In this document: positions 35,626-44,439 of the stretch, piece after piece
How positions within the stretch are numbered: position 1 is the first letter of the stretch
Layout of the letters: the number at the start of each line of letters is the position of its first letter
Notes under the pieces: generated by a model
What the model saw: the letters and a program-made list of their open reading frames with translations, nothing else
Databases searched by the model: none
Told to the model about the DNA's origin: nothing
Made by a program: the position numbers and the translations under genes
DNA from: Rhabdobacter roseus
Lineage (GTDB): Bacteria > Bacteroidota > Bacteroidia > Cytophagales > Spirosomataceae
Direction: 5' to 3'
Assembly: GCF_014202275.1 (NCBI RefSeq)
Contig: NZ_JACHGF010000003.1
Location: 372,001-436,000, forward strand
DNA length: 64,000 bases

Positions 35626-36735
35626 ATGCGCTGGCTCACTGGTACTCTCTATTTCTTTTACGTGCTCTTTGCCTTTTATACGTTGGTCGTCTATGCTTTG
35701 TGCTACTGGGTACCTACTTCGCACTGGCTGGCGGGTTTCCTGATGATCTCCTTCCCGCTGGTGCTGGCTGCGCATCTTGGGGCGCTGTTTTTCTGGGCGG
35801 TGGTGGATCTCCGGCGCGCCCTGCTCCCCGCCTTTCTGCTGGCTTTGAGCTACCCTTTTTGGGCCCGAACCTTCCAGGTACCTTCTTCCGAACAAGCCGA
35901 CACGCTTTCCCTGGCGCCGCCTTCGCTTAAGGTACTTAGCTATAATGTGTACCATTTTGGTTCTCAAAATTTTTACCAGGGCACCGATAAAAGTACCCCC
36001 GAGCAGCTCCAGCAATGGCTGGCCCGGTCCGGGGCGGATGTCATGTGTTTTCAGGAATTCTACAATATTCCCAAGCGGCCGCCCTTCGACGTCGTTGAGC
36101 AGCTCCGGAACGCGGGCTACCGCTACACGGCTTTTCCCAAGTACCCCCTGGAAAGTACCCCCACGACCGTCACGGGCCTGGCGGTTTTCTCCAAGTACCC
36201 CATTATAGCCAAGCGCGATACCCTCTTTGGCGACCAAAACGGGTTGATTCAGGTGGATATTCGTTGGCGGCAGGATACCATCCGGCTCATCGACGTCCAC
36301 CTTTACTCCATGACTCTGAAGCTGGATAAGCTGGCCAACCAGAAAGAGTACCGGGGCGTGAAGCGCGAAACCAGGGGTACTTTGAGTCGGATCCGGACGG
36401 GCTTCGTGGAGCGGGCCGACCAGGTCGATTTGCTGGAAGCCTGGATTCGGGAGTCGCCCTACCCGCTGCTGGTCTGTGGTGATTTCAACGAAACCGCCTA
36501 CAGCTACTCCTACGGCCGGGTACGCCGCCAGCTTACCAACGCCTTCGAGCAGCGGGGGCGGGGCTTTGGTTTTACTTTTAACCAACTCCCTTACTTCATC
36601 CGGATCGACCACCAGTACTACGACCCGGCGCACCTTACGCTGACCGATTTCCAAACGCTGCGCCAGGTACCTTATTCCGACCACTACCCGCTGCTGGGTA
36701 CCTATACGCTCCGTCAACTTCAGGTACCTGAGTAA
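35626..36735 (+). CDS. endonuclease/exonuclease/phosphatase-family membrane protein
   Basis: 369 aa from the ATG at 35626 (MRWLTGTLYFFYVLFAFYTL); an upstream in-frame start overlaps the promoter and is rejected. Three N-terminal membrane helices (about 5-25, 37-60, 65-90) anchor a DNase I-like fold. Metal and catalytic residues appear in LKVLSYNVYHFG, MCFQEFYN, IDVHLYSM, VCGDFNETAYSYSYG and the terminal YSDHYPLLGTY. The substrate could be a phosphodiester or phosphoinositide-like lipid; not determinable. Confidence 0.9.
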   Translation: MRWLTGTLYFFYVLFAFYTLVVYALCYWVPTSHWLAGFLMISFPLVLAAHLGALFFWAVVDLRRALLPAFLLALSYPFWARTFQVPSSEQADTLSLAPPSLKVLSYNVYHFGSQNFYQGTDKSTPEQLQQWLARSGADVMCFQEFYNIPKRPPFDVVEQLRNAGYRYTAFPKYPLESTPTTVTGLAVFSKYPIIAKRDTLFGDQNGLIQVDIRWRQDTIRLIDVHLYSMTLKLDKLANQKEYRGVKRETRGTLSRIRTGFVERADQVDLLEAWIRESPYPLLVCGDFNETAYSYSYGRVRRQLTNAFEQRGRGFGFTFNQLPYFIRIDHQYYDPAHLTLTDFQTLRQVPYSDHYPLLGTYTLRQLQVPE

Positions 36736-36768
36736 AGTACTTTATTCGTAAACCCAAACCAACTACCG

Positions 36769-37497
36769 ATGATACGACTCGTTACGCTTGATATGGCCGG
36801 TACCACCGTCACCGACCAGCACGAAGTAGAAGCCTGCTTTGCCGAAGCTGCCCGAAAAACGGGACTGGTGGTTAGTGACGACCGCATCCTGGCCATGCAG
36901 GGCCTGCACAAGTACTCCGTTTTCCAGACCCTCTGGGAAGAAACGCTGGGAAGTACCACGCACCCCGAGTGGCAAATGCGGGTCGATAAATCCTATAAAG
37001 TATTTACGGAGGTACTTGAAAACCACTACCTCACCCACTCCATTACCCCCACCGAAGGCTGCCCGGAACTGTTTGATTTTCTGCACGAACAGGGCATCGC
37101 CATTGCCCTCACCACGGGTTTTTACCGCAAAGTGGCCGACATCATTCTGCAACGCCTCGGCTGGCTCAACGGCCTCAATGAGCAGCGCGTAGGAAGTACC
37201 TCCTCGCGCATCCAGGCCTCCGTCACCAGCGACGAAGTGGAAAAGGGACGCCCGCACCCGTTCATGATCCAGAAGGCCATGCAGGTACTCGGTGTCCCCG
37301 ACCCGGCGCAGGTCATCAACGTGGGCGATACGCCTTCCGACATCCAGTCGGGCCGGGCGGCGGGCTGCCGCCTGAGCGTGGCCGTCATCAACGGTACCCA
37401 CCGCGCCGATCAGCTGGCTCCCCATCAGCCCGACCGGTTGCTGGATTCGCTCTTTGACCTTATTCCTCTTATTCAGGAAATCAACGCAACCCGATGA
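36769..37497 (+). CDS. phosphonatase-like HAD hydrolase
   Basis: 242 aa. HAD motif I LDMAGTTVTD (nucleophile Asp8) is of the phosphonoacetaldehyde hydrolase type, followed by the cap domain. LTTGFYRKVADIILQRLGW covers the motif II region, and INVGDTPSDIQSGRAAG is motif IV. It corresponds to the phosphonatase-like subgroup (TIGR03351), which is regularly paired with the FAD oxidoreductase found next (TIGR03364). Their genes overlap by 4 bp (ATGA), so they act together, probably in breakdown of an aminoalkylphosphonate. Confidence 0.9.
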   Translation: MIRLVTLDMAGTTVTDQHEVEACFAEAARKTGLVVSDDRILAMQGLHKYSVFQTLWEETLGSTTHPEWQMRVDKSYKVFTEVLENHYLTHSITPTEGCPELFDFLHEQGIAIALTTGFYRKVADIILQRLGWLNGLNEQRVGSTSSRIQASVTSDEVEKGRPHPFMIQKAMQVLGVPDPAQVINVGDTPSDIQSGRAAGCRLSVAVINGTHRADQLAPHQPDRLLDSLFDLIPLIQEINATR

Positions 37498-38636
37498 AAT
37501 CGTTCGATCTGATTGTGGTAGGTGCCGGTATCTTAGGTACCTCCCACGCGCTGCAAGCCGCCCGCCGGGGGCTGAAGGTACTTTTGCTGGAAAAAGACAA
37601 CCGCCCCGTAAGCGCTACCGTACGCAACTTTGGGCAGGTTGTGCCCTCCGGCCTGGCCGGGCGCTGGTTTGAGTACGGGCGGCGCGGCGTGCAGCAGTAC
37701 AAGGCCATCCAGGCGCAGTATGATATTTCGGTGCGCCCCCACGGCTCGGTGTATGTGGCGTCAGACGCCGCCGAGTGGCAGCTGGCGCAGGAGGCGGCGG
37801 AGCTCTTTCGGGCCAAAGACTACCCTTGCGTCCTTTTGTCGGCGACCGAGACGCTCGCCAAGTACCCTTTTCTGAAAGTACCCTACGTAAGGGGCGGTAT
37901 CTTTTTCCCAGACGACGTCAGCGTGGAGCCCGACCGCCTGGTGCACCGGCTCATCGAGTACGCCCAGCAGCAGCACGGCGTCAAGTACCTCTCGCACACG
38001 GCCGTGCTCGACTGCCAGCCCTACGCCGACCACGTGGAGGTACTTACTGCCCGGCGCGAGCGTTTTGAGGCGGGCCGCGTGATGGTATGTAGCGGCAGCG
38101 AATTTCGCCTGCTGTTCCCAGAGGTATTTGCCCAGAGTGGGCTGGTGGTCAGCAAACTACAAATGCTCCAAACGGCTCCGCTGCCGCAGCTACACATGCA
38201 GGGCAACGTCCTGACGGGACTCACGCTCCGGCGGTACGAATCCTTTGAGGAGTGCCCGTCCTTTGCCAGCCTAAGTACCCCCGCGCACTACGAAGAGCTC
38301 AAAAAATGGGGTGTCCATATCCTGTTCAAGCAGGCACTGGATGGCTCGGTGATCATCGGCGACTCCCACGAGTACGCCAGCGCCACCCAAACCGACGACC
38401 TGGGCTTTGATCTTAAAGAGCCCCTCAATGAGCTGATGCTGGCCGAGGCCGAACGGATCGTGCAGTTTCCGGTGCGGGGCATCGCCCGTAGCTGGGCGGG
38501 GTACTACGCCCAGCACCCCGACGAAATCTACGAGCATGACCTCGCCCCCCACCTGCACATCATCACCGGCATTGGCGGCAAGGGCATGACCTCCAGCCTG
38601 GGCTATGCCGAAGCCAAGGTAGCGGACTGGCGGTGA
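37494..38636 (+). CDS. FAD-dependent oxidoreductase of the TIGR03364 type
   Basis: 380 aa DadA/glycine-oxidase-like flavoprotein. N-terminal FAD fold LIVVGAGILGTSHALQAARRGLKVLLLEKD. YAQQQHGVKYLSHTAVL is near residue 165 and a C-terminal GIGGKGMTSSLGYAEAKV binds FAD. Such proteins adjoin phosphonatase-like HADs in phosphonate-use loci and are proposed to oxidise N-substituted or unsubstituted 2-aminoethylphosphonate to the aldehyde the HAD cleaves. No transporter, transaminase or lyase for phosphonates is nearby. Confidence 0.88.
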   Translation: MKSFDLIVVGAGILGTSHALQAARRGLKVLLLEKDNRPVSATVRNFGQVVPSGLAGRWFEYGRRGVQQYKAIQAQYDISVRPHGSVYVASDAAEWQLAQEAAELFRAKDYPCVLLSATETLAKYPFLKVPYVRGGIFFPDDVSVEPDRLVHRLIEYAQQQHGVKYLSHTAVLDCQPYADHVEVLTARRERFEAGRVMVCSGSEFRLLFPEVFAQSGLVVSKLQMLQTAPLPQLHMQGNVLTGLTLRRYESFEECPSFASLSTPAHYEELKKWGVHILFKQALDGSVIIGDSHEYASATQTDDLGFDLKEPLNELMLAEAERIVQFPVRGIARSWAGYYAQHPDEIYEHDLAPHLHIITGIGGKGMTSSLGYAEAKVADWR

Positions 38637-38641
38637 GAGGC

Positions 38642-39292
38642 TTATCCACGCAGTAAAGTACCTATCTTCAGCTTGAAACCAACGATCAAAAGACTATAGT
38701 AAGCCATGTTTAAGATGAGGTTAATGATGTACAGTTGCCGTGCCAGCTCCAGGTCGTAGCGCCGGACGAGCTCGATCAATCCCATGACGAAGAAACTCCC
38801 GCCGTAGAAAAACAGGACGCCCGTCGCTACCCAAAAGTCGGGGTTGCGGTAGACCGTCCAGGGTTCATCGAGCAAATACATTTCATAAAAGTAAAATAAA
38901 GCCCAGGCTACCAGAAAGAAAGCCATTAGCAAAAAACTGTTGGAATTTACTCCCTGAATGGGTTGAAAAAAAATGGTGTTGAGAACACTCAAAACTACGT
39001 GCAGCAGAATAGAAACGTAAATAAGTTGCTTAACCCGGCCATTGCGGATGGTAGCCGCAAAATACAGTGCCAGCAGTGCATACTCGATCGGCGTAAAGCC
39101 GTGAAATATGCCGTGAGCCACTTTTTTAAGGTGCCACAGATGGTAAAAACCCCAGGCCTCCACCAGCCAGGTAATAGCCACTAGGTACTTCAACCATCTA
39201 TAAGTGGCGTCTAGTTGCTTCCAATGGTAGAGCGCCGTTCCCAGGCATAAAGTAAGGATCGCTACGTAGAAATATTGAAAAAGCTGAAACAT
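38642..39292 (-). CDS. hypothetical multi-pass membrane protein
   Basis: 216 aa with six or seven hydrophobic helices (FQYFYVAILTLCLGTALYHW, FLLMAFFLVAWALFYFYEMY, FWVATGVLFFYGGSFFVMGL, IINLILNMAYYSLLIVGFKL). No catalytic motif seen. Similar proteins sit beside sensor kinases or regulators in Bacteroidota, but none is adjacent here. It follows the 39304-39945 gene at 11 bp, so they are probably one transcript. Lower GC than the flanking genes. Confidence 0.75.
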   Translation of the reverse strand: MFQLFQYFYVAILTLCLGTALYHWKQLDATYRWLKYLVAITWLVEAWGFYHLWHLKKVAHGIFHGFTPIEYALLALYFAATIRNGRVKQLIYVSILLHVVLSVLNTIFFQPIQGVNSNSFLLMAFFLVAWALFYFYEMYLLDEPWTVYRNPDFWVATGVLFFYGGSFFVMGLIELVRRYDLELARQLYIINLILNMAYYSLLIVGFKLKIGTLLRG

Positions 39293-39303
39293 TACTTTTT
39301 TAA

Positions 39304-39945
39304 TTACGAATCAGTAGCACAACACTGAGAGCCATGATCATAAGCATATTTATCTTCTAATAATTCGTCATTTTCAAGTAAAGCACTATCCAAAAGCATT
39401 ATTGTTTGAAATCCATTTCCCGTGTAATTTTTCTTATCTATCCCGAAATATACATTTACCTGATTTCCTTTTAATGTGCTCACCCATTCATTTATAGTAG
39501 CTTTGTCATGAGCTACCCCTTTATCCTTAGTAGGATCATAGGGGTGTTCTACCGTTTTCAACCGTTGACTGTAAAATTCTTGGCCTTCCCTTAATGCACT
39601 TTGGTAGATTATTTCATTTTTCTTAGGTATAGCTGACGCTAGATAAATACTCGTTACAATTCTGTTTTTTTCATCTACACCCGCTAAGGTAGGCCGTAAA
39701 TTTTTGTATCCTTTTGACTCACTATCAACTATATAGAAAAATACGCACTTTTTGTACCGGTATAGGTTAAGATCAACAAAAACCGACTTATCAAAGTAAA
39801 GTACCCGATTATCTTCTTGATAACCGTGTTTGGTCATTAGAACCTCAAAATTATTCCTGAAGGATAAAAAATCTTCTTTAGTAATGATACTCCCTAATAG
39901 AGTAAGGCCTAATTTTTTTTTCTGATTAAGTGTAGCTAATAGCAT
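39304..39945 (-). CDS. hypothetical protein, unrecognised family
   Basis: 213 aa, clearly AT-richer than its neighbours. Visible segments: EDFLSFRNNFEVLMTKHGY, then VFVDLNLYRYKKCVFFYIVD, then NEIIYQSALREGQEFYSQRL, ending SQCCATDS with a Cys pair. No signal peptide. Function unknown; the composition hints at more recent acquisition. Confidence 0.65.
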   Translation of the reverse strand: MLLATLNQKKKLGLTLLGSIITKEDFLSFRNNFEVLMTKHGYQEDNRVLYFDKSVFVDLNLYRYKKCVFFYIVDSESKGYKNLRPTLAGVDEKNRIVTSIYLASAIPKKNEIIYQSALREGQEFYSQRLKTVEHPYDPTKDKGVAHDKATINEWVSTLKGNQVNVYFGIDKKNYTGNGFQTIMLLDSALLENDELLEDKYAYDHGSQCCATDS

Positions 39946-40173
39946 AAGTAGTTATGGAGTTAGTTATATGAGAGAAAAAGTAAAATTACGCACATTCATA
40001 CTAGCTTTGCTACGGGAAAAACACCCTTTCTTAACCGCATTTTTACCCCAAAATACCTTTTTACCTGATAAGCAAAAAAAACAAAGCCAAAAGAAATGAG
40101 TTTTCATGGAAATCAGTAGCCATTAACCCATCGGCCCGGCTGATTGAAAGTACCCGTTATCCCAAGGTTTTCT

Positions 40174-41034
40174 ATGGATTTTAACTACCAATACCACGCG
40201 CTGAACGGCATTCAACTGCACGTAGGCCACCTTGGGGCACCAAAACCGGAGAAGATCCTGCTGTTTCTGCATGGCTTTCCGGAGTTTAGCTACGCCTGGA
40301 AAAAACAGGCGGTGTATTTCGCCGAACAAGGCTACCAGGTCGTCGTGCCCGACCAGCGGGGCTACTACCTCAGCAGCAAGCCTGCCGGGATAAAAGCCTA
40401 TACGCTCGCGACGCTGGTAGAAGACATAGTAGCCCTGATCCGGAGCCTGACGGATAGGCAGGTGATTTTGGTGGGCCACGACTGGGGCGGCGGCGTGGCC
40501 TGGGCGCTGGCGCAGCAGCATCCGTCGCTGCTAAAGGGCTTGGTGATCCTGAACATGCCCCATTTGCAGGTCATGAAAAAAAACCTCCGGCACAATCCGA
40601 AACAAAGAAAAAAGAGCTGGTACGCGGCTTTTTTTCAGGTACCTTTTCTTCCCGAACTAATTTGCGCCGCTTTTGACTACGCATTGCTGGAACGGAGCCT
40701 ACGCAAAACGGCCCGCGCCCGTACTTTCACGGCGGAGGATCTGGCGGCCTACAAAAACGCCTGGCGACAGCCGCGGGCGCTGCGGTCGATGATCAACTGG
40801 TACCGCGCCTTCCGGCTGAACAAACTACCTACCCATGCTCCCATTGACCTACCCACGCTGATTCTTTGGGGTACTCGCGATACGTTTTTAGGAACTGAGA
40901 TGGCACAGCAGAGTTTGGAAAAATGTCGCCAGGGAAAGCTGGTCCTGATCGAAGACGCCACGCACTGGCTGCATCACGAGAAGCCGGATCGGGTCAATGA
41001 GCTAATCGAGGGATTTTGTATCCATCTTGGCTAA
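40174..41034 (+). CDS. alpha/beta hydrolase (epoxide hydrolase / haloalkane dehalogenase-like)
   Basis: 286 aa from the ATG at 40174 (MDFNYQYHALNGIQLHV); the in-frame TTG at 40144 adds 10 doubtful residues. HGFPEFSYAW near residue 33 is the epoxide-hydrolase oxyanion motif. The nucleophile is Asp103 in VGHDWGGGVAW rather than Ser, which points to epoxide hydrolase or dehalogenase chemistry. The acid region is WGTRDTFLG and the His is in THWLHHEKP. Substrate unknown. Confidence 0.9.
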   Translation: MDFNYQYHALNGIQLHVGHLGAPKPEKILLFLHGFPEFSYAWKKQAVYFAEQGYQVVVPDQRGYYLSSKPAGIKAYTLATLVEDIVALIRSLTDRQVILVGHDWGGGVAWALAQQHPSLLKGLVILNMPHLQVMKKNLRHNPKQRKKSWYAAFFQVPFLPELICAAFDYALLERSLRKTARARTFTAEDLAAYKNAWRQPRALRSMINWYRAFRLNKLPTHAPIDLPTLILWGTRDTFLGTEMAQQSLEKCRQGKLVLIEDATHWLHHEKPDRVNELIEGFCIHLG

Positions 41035-41043
41035 AACTCCTTT

Positions 41044-42306
41044 TTAATACACCACCACCGGAGCTGCCGCCTTGTACTTTCCCCTAAAGTACCCGTACGA
41101 AAACACCGTGAGCAGCAGGTACGCGGCGCTGAGTACGTAGCAACCGTACACAAAAAATTGCTGAAAGCTGATGGTAGCCTGACCGAAGTTTTTGTAGAGC
41201 AATACCGCCACGCTACCCAGGTACCCGTACCAGTCGGCCAGGGTCACGATGAAGCCCACCGTGCTCACGTAGCGAAACGACGCCACCAGCCGCTCGAAGT
41301 ACAGGCCGTTGCAGGGTACGTAGGCCATGTACATCCCTAGGCCCGTGAGCATAAACCAGGCCCCGGCCGAAAGTACCCCCAGCTGAAAAAACCAGGTACT
41401 TAGGCCTACCAGCGCGCCGCCCGCCAGCATGAGCCCGTTGATGAGCGTGAAGGCGCGGAAGTTATCAGGTACCCAGCGGAGCCCGGCCATCAGCAGCAGG
41501 ATCACCAGCGCGATGAGCGTCTCGGTCTGGGCGAAGAGCGCCGGATTTCCCACCGCTACGCTACTCAGGATCTCGGGGGCAAAATTGTCGCGAAAGTCCC
41601 GGAAGGCCGACAGCAGCACGTACGAAAGAATGAGCAGGGCTAAGCCCGTGGGGAAAGTACCCAGAAACTGCTGCCGCTCGGCGCGGTTCATGGGCAAGCG
41701 CTCGGTGCGGGCTATTTTATCCTCGATCGTGGGTGGGGGTAGTTTGGCCAAGCCGTAGACCGAAAGCACCAGGGGTACCACAAACAGCAGGCCCGTCAGG
41801 AAGGGAGCCCACAGCTCCGGAACGCCCTGCTGCATCAGCAGCAGCGCCAGGGTTTTGACCAGCCCCGACGCAAAAATAAACGAGGCCGTCAGGGCCGCTA
41901 CCAGTACTTCGGTTTGGCGACGGCCTTCCAGAAAGCCCAGCACCGTGCCGTACACCATGCCCAGCGGCAGGCCGTTCAGAAACAGACAAAGAATATTATA
42001 AGGAGCGGGAATGACGGCAAAACCCAGCAACGCCAGCTCGGCAAAGGCCACCAGCCCCAGCACGAACCAGGGCCGCTGGTGGGGCTGCATTTCGGAAACG
42101 ACCTTCACGCCAATGCCTTTCGAAACCGCGTACCCAAGTACCTGCGCCGTAATGAGCCAGATCTTGTAATCGACCCCCAGGAAATCCAGGCCTTCAAACT
42201 TGACGGCCGTGATGCCCTTCCGGAAGCCGTACATGCTGGTGTAGGTACAGAAGGCCGCTACCGCTCCCAGCAGCGTTGGCCCCAAAGTACTTAGGTTCTT
42301 TTTCAA
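41044..42306 (-). CDS. DUF5690 family membrane transporter (MFS-like)
   Basis: 420 aa with about 12 membrane helices. N-terminal LGAVAAFCTYTSMYGFRKGITAVKFEG and LGYAVSKGIGVKVVSEM match the DUF5690 group of major-facilitator-like proteins found in Bacteroidota. The central polar loop KLPPPTIEDKIARTERLPM splits two six-helix halves. Substrate unknown. Upstream (42307-42453) the DNA is dense in GTAC octamers. Confidence 0.88.
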   Translation of the reverse strand: MKKNLSTLGPTLLGAVAAFCTYTSMYGFRKGITAVKFEGLDFLGVDYKIWLITAQVLGYAVSKGIGVKVVSEMQPHQRPWFVLGLVAFAELALLGFAVIPAPYNILCLFLNGLPLGMVYGTVLGFLEGRRQTEVLVAALTASFIFASGLVKTLALLLMQQGVPELWAPFLTGLLFVVPLVLSVYGLAKLPPPTIEDKIARTERLPMNRAERQQFLGTFPTGLALLILSYVLLSAFRDFRDNFAPEILSSVAVGNPALFAQTETLIALVILLLMAGLRWVPDNFRAFTLINGLMLAGGALVGLSTWFFQLGVLSAGAWFMLTGLGMYMAYVPCNGLYFERLVASFRYVSTVGFIVTLADWYGYLGSVAVLLYKNFGQATISFQQFFVYGCYVLSAAYLLLTVFSYGYFRGKYKAAAPVVVY

Positions 42307-42470
42307 AGGTACTTGGATGGAGGATTTGATGCGTTTTAAATGTACGCAAAAAAGTAATTCAGGTACCTGGCTCTACGTAAAGAGAACGTTAATTCTTTTT
42401 TACCTGCGGCCAAGTACCTTCTGTCAAAGTACCTTAAAAGTACCCCCTGAGGTTTACTCAAGTACCTCCA
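42300..42470. repeat. dense cluster of iterated GTAC octamers between DUF5690 and CocE genes
   Basis: Within 170 bp: AAGGTACTTGG, CAGGTACCTGG, CAAGTACCTTC, AAAGTACCTTA, AAAGTACCCC and CAAGTACCTCC. All carry the RGTACY core seen throughout the window. No gene is visible in the 147-bp gap itself. Confidence 0.8.
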
Positions 42471-44340
42471 CCGTCAGCCCGCTGGCGGCACCCGCCTGGT
42501 GGTACACGCGCTGGGTAGCCTTGATAAAATCGGAAGCCTCGGCTTTGTATATATTCTCGACGTACTTTTGCGGGTTGCGGTCGAAGAGCGGGAAGGCGGT
42601 ACTTTGTACCTGCACCATCAGGCGGTGGCCCTTCTTAAAGGTGTGCAGCACGTCCTGAAGCCGGAAGGTCACGTCCGTCAGCTCGTTGGCTTTCAGCGGC
42701 TCGGGCTTCTCAAAACTCTTCCGAAACCGCGCCCGCATGATCTCCGAGCGCACCATCTGTTGGTACCCGGCCAGTACAACTTCCTTGTCGGTGAGGTAGG
42801 CGTGGTTTTTCTCGTCGTCGGGGTACACGTCGATGAGCTTCACGAAAAAATCCGCGTCGGTACCGCTGGTACTGATTTTGAGCTGGGCCGTCAGCTCGCC
42901 GCCCAGCGTGAGGTCTTCGGTAAGTACCTCCGTCTGAAACACCAGCACGTCGGGGCGCGTGGCCGCAAAGCGCTGATCTTCCGACATGTACGCAAAGGGC
43001 GTGAAGCCCGTCATTTGGGTATAGTCTTCGGTATAAGGTACGGGTTTGAGCGGATCGCTCACGTACTCGCTGTACGAAGAGGTACCTTGGGGTACTTCAA
43101 AGCCCAACTTTCCGCCCGGCTGGAAATAAAGCGTGCGCTTGCGGGCGCGGGTAGTGGGCCACTGATCAAAGGTACGCCACGCTTTTTTACCCGTGTCAAA
43201 CAGGTAGGCTTCGGGCAGGCCGGTTTTGCCGTCGCCCGCTCCTTTCAGGAAATGCTCGAAGAAAATCCGCTCGATGTTGGTTTGGTAAAAGGTAGCGACG
43301 CTGTCGCCGAAGTAGATGTCGTTGTGCAGCGTAGGGCCCGTTTCGCGGCTCCAGCGGCCGTGGCCAAAGGGCCCCATCACCAGCGTGTTGTAGGCGTTGG
43401 GGTTATTCTTCTCAATGGTTTTGTAGGTATTAAGAGGACCGTACAAATCTTCGGCGTCAAACCAGCCCCCTACCGTCATGTAGGCGGGTTTTAGGTTTTT
43501 GAGGTGCGGCAGGATGTCGCGCTTTTGCCAGAACGCATCCTTGTTGGGGTGCGCCACCATTTCTTGCCAGAAGAAATTATCCTTATAGTACTGATCAAAG
43601 TTCTTGAGCGGCCCCAGGTTCAGGTTAAAGGTGTAGCCGTCGGGTTTGGCATTAATAAAACCCTCGTTAAACCAAGACTCGGTCGTGGGTTTAGGAGCCT
43701 GAACCCCAAACACCGGAAACGTGAGGTAGTACCCCTGGGTGTAGGCACCGTTGTGGTGAAAATCGTCGAAGAAAAAATCGGCGATGGGCGCCTGCGGCGA
43801 GGCGGCTTTCAGCGCCGGATGCCCGCTGAGCGAGCTCGCCGTGGTGTAGAAACCGGGGTACGAAATACCCCATTGCCCCACGCGGCCGTTGTGATGAGGT
43901 ACATTCTTGAGCAACCACTCGATGGTATCGTAGGTGTCGGAGGCTTCGTCGACGTCCGTCTTAGCTTTTTTGTTCGGGAGGTGCGGCGTCATGTTGGTCC
44001 AGGTACCTTCACTGAGGTACCTGCCGCGTACGTCCTGGTACACAAAAATGTACTGGTCGCGCATCAGGTGCGGGCTCGGCCCCAGGCGAGGGGGGTACTT
44101 GTCGGGCCCGTAGGGGGCCACGCTGTAGCACGTCCGCTGCATCAGGAAGGGGTACTTTTTCGTGGCCGAAGCATCCTTGGGCGCGTACACTATAGTATGG
44201 AGTTTCACGCCGTCGCGCACCGGGATGTCGTACTCGGCTTTGATGTAGTGTTCGCGGATGTAGGCCTCGTCGGATGCGGACTGCGCCAAGGCCGCTACCG
44301 ACAGTACCAGACCGACCAGCGTAAGTAGATTTCGGAACAT
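42454..44340 (-). CDS. CocE/NonD-family (X-Pro dipeptidyl-peptidase S15-like) hydrolase
   Basis: 628 aa with an N-terminal signal peptide (MFRNLLTLVGLVLSVAALAQS), so exported. The alpha/beta hydrolase core has IPVRDGVKLHTIVYAPKD at the start and the nucleophile in VGQWGISYPGFYT near residue 155. The C-terminal jelly-roll domain (about 440-628: LTLGGELTAQLKISTSGTDADFFVKLIDVYPD) is typical of cocaine-esterase-like acyl hydrolases and S15 peptidases. Likely cleaves peptides or beta-lactam-like esters; substrate not fixed by sequence. Confidence 0.92.
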   Translation of the reverse strand: MFRNLLTLVGLVLSVAALAQSASDEAYIREHYIKAEYDIPVRDGVKLHTIVYAPKDASATKKYPFLMQRTCYSVAPYGPDKYPPRLGPSPHLMRDQYIFVYQDVRGRYLSEGTWTNMTPHLPNKKAKTDVDEASDTYDTIEWLLKNVPHHNGRVGQWGISYPGFYTTASSLSGHPALKAASPQAPIADFFFDDFHHNGAYTQGYYLTFPVFGVQAPKPTTESWFNEGFINAKPDGYTFNLNLGPLKNFDQYYKDNFFWQEMVAHPNKDAFWQKRDILPHLKNLKPAYMTVGGWFDAEDLYGPLNTYKTIEKNNPNAYNTLVMGPFGHGRWSRETGPTLHNDIYFGDSVATFYQTNIERIFFEHFLKGAGDGKTGLPEAYLFDTGKKAWRTFDQWPTTRARKRTLYFQPGGKLGFEVPQGTSSYSEYVSDPLKPVPYTEDYTQMTGFTPFAYMSEDQRFAATRPDVLVFQTEVLTEDLTLGGELTAQLKISTSGTDADFFVKLIDVYPDDEKNHAYLTDKEVVLAGYQQMVRSEIMRARFRKSFEKPEPLKANELTDVTFRLQDVLHTFKKGHRLMVQVQSTAFPLFDRNPQKYVENIYKAEASDFIKATQRVYHQAGAASGLTVEVLE

Positions 44341-44439
44341 AGGTTGTGGGTTGAAGGGTACTTTACGTTTAATTTCTTGGTCACAAAATAGGTACTTTAC
44401 CCGAAAAAGCCAGGCCGGTGTTCGTTCCGAAATGAAGCG

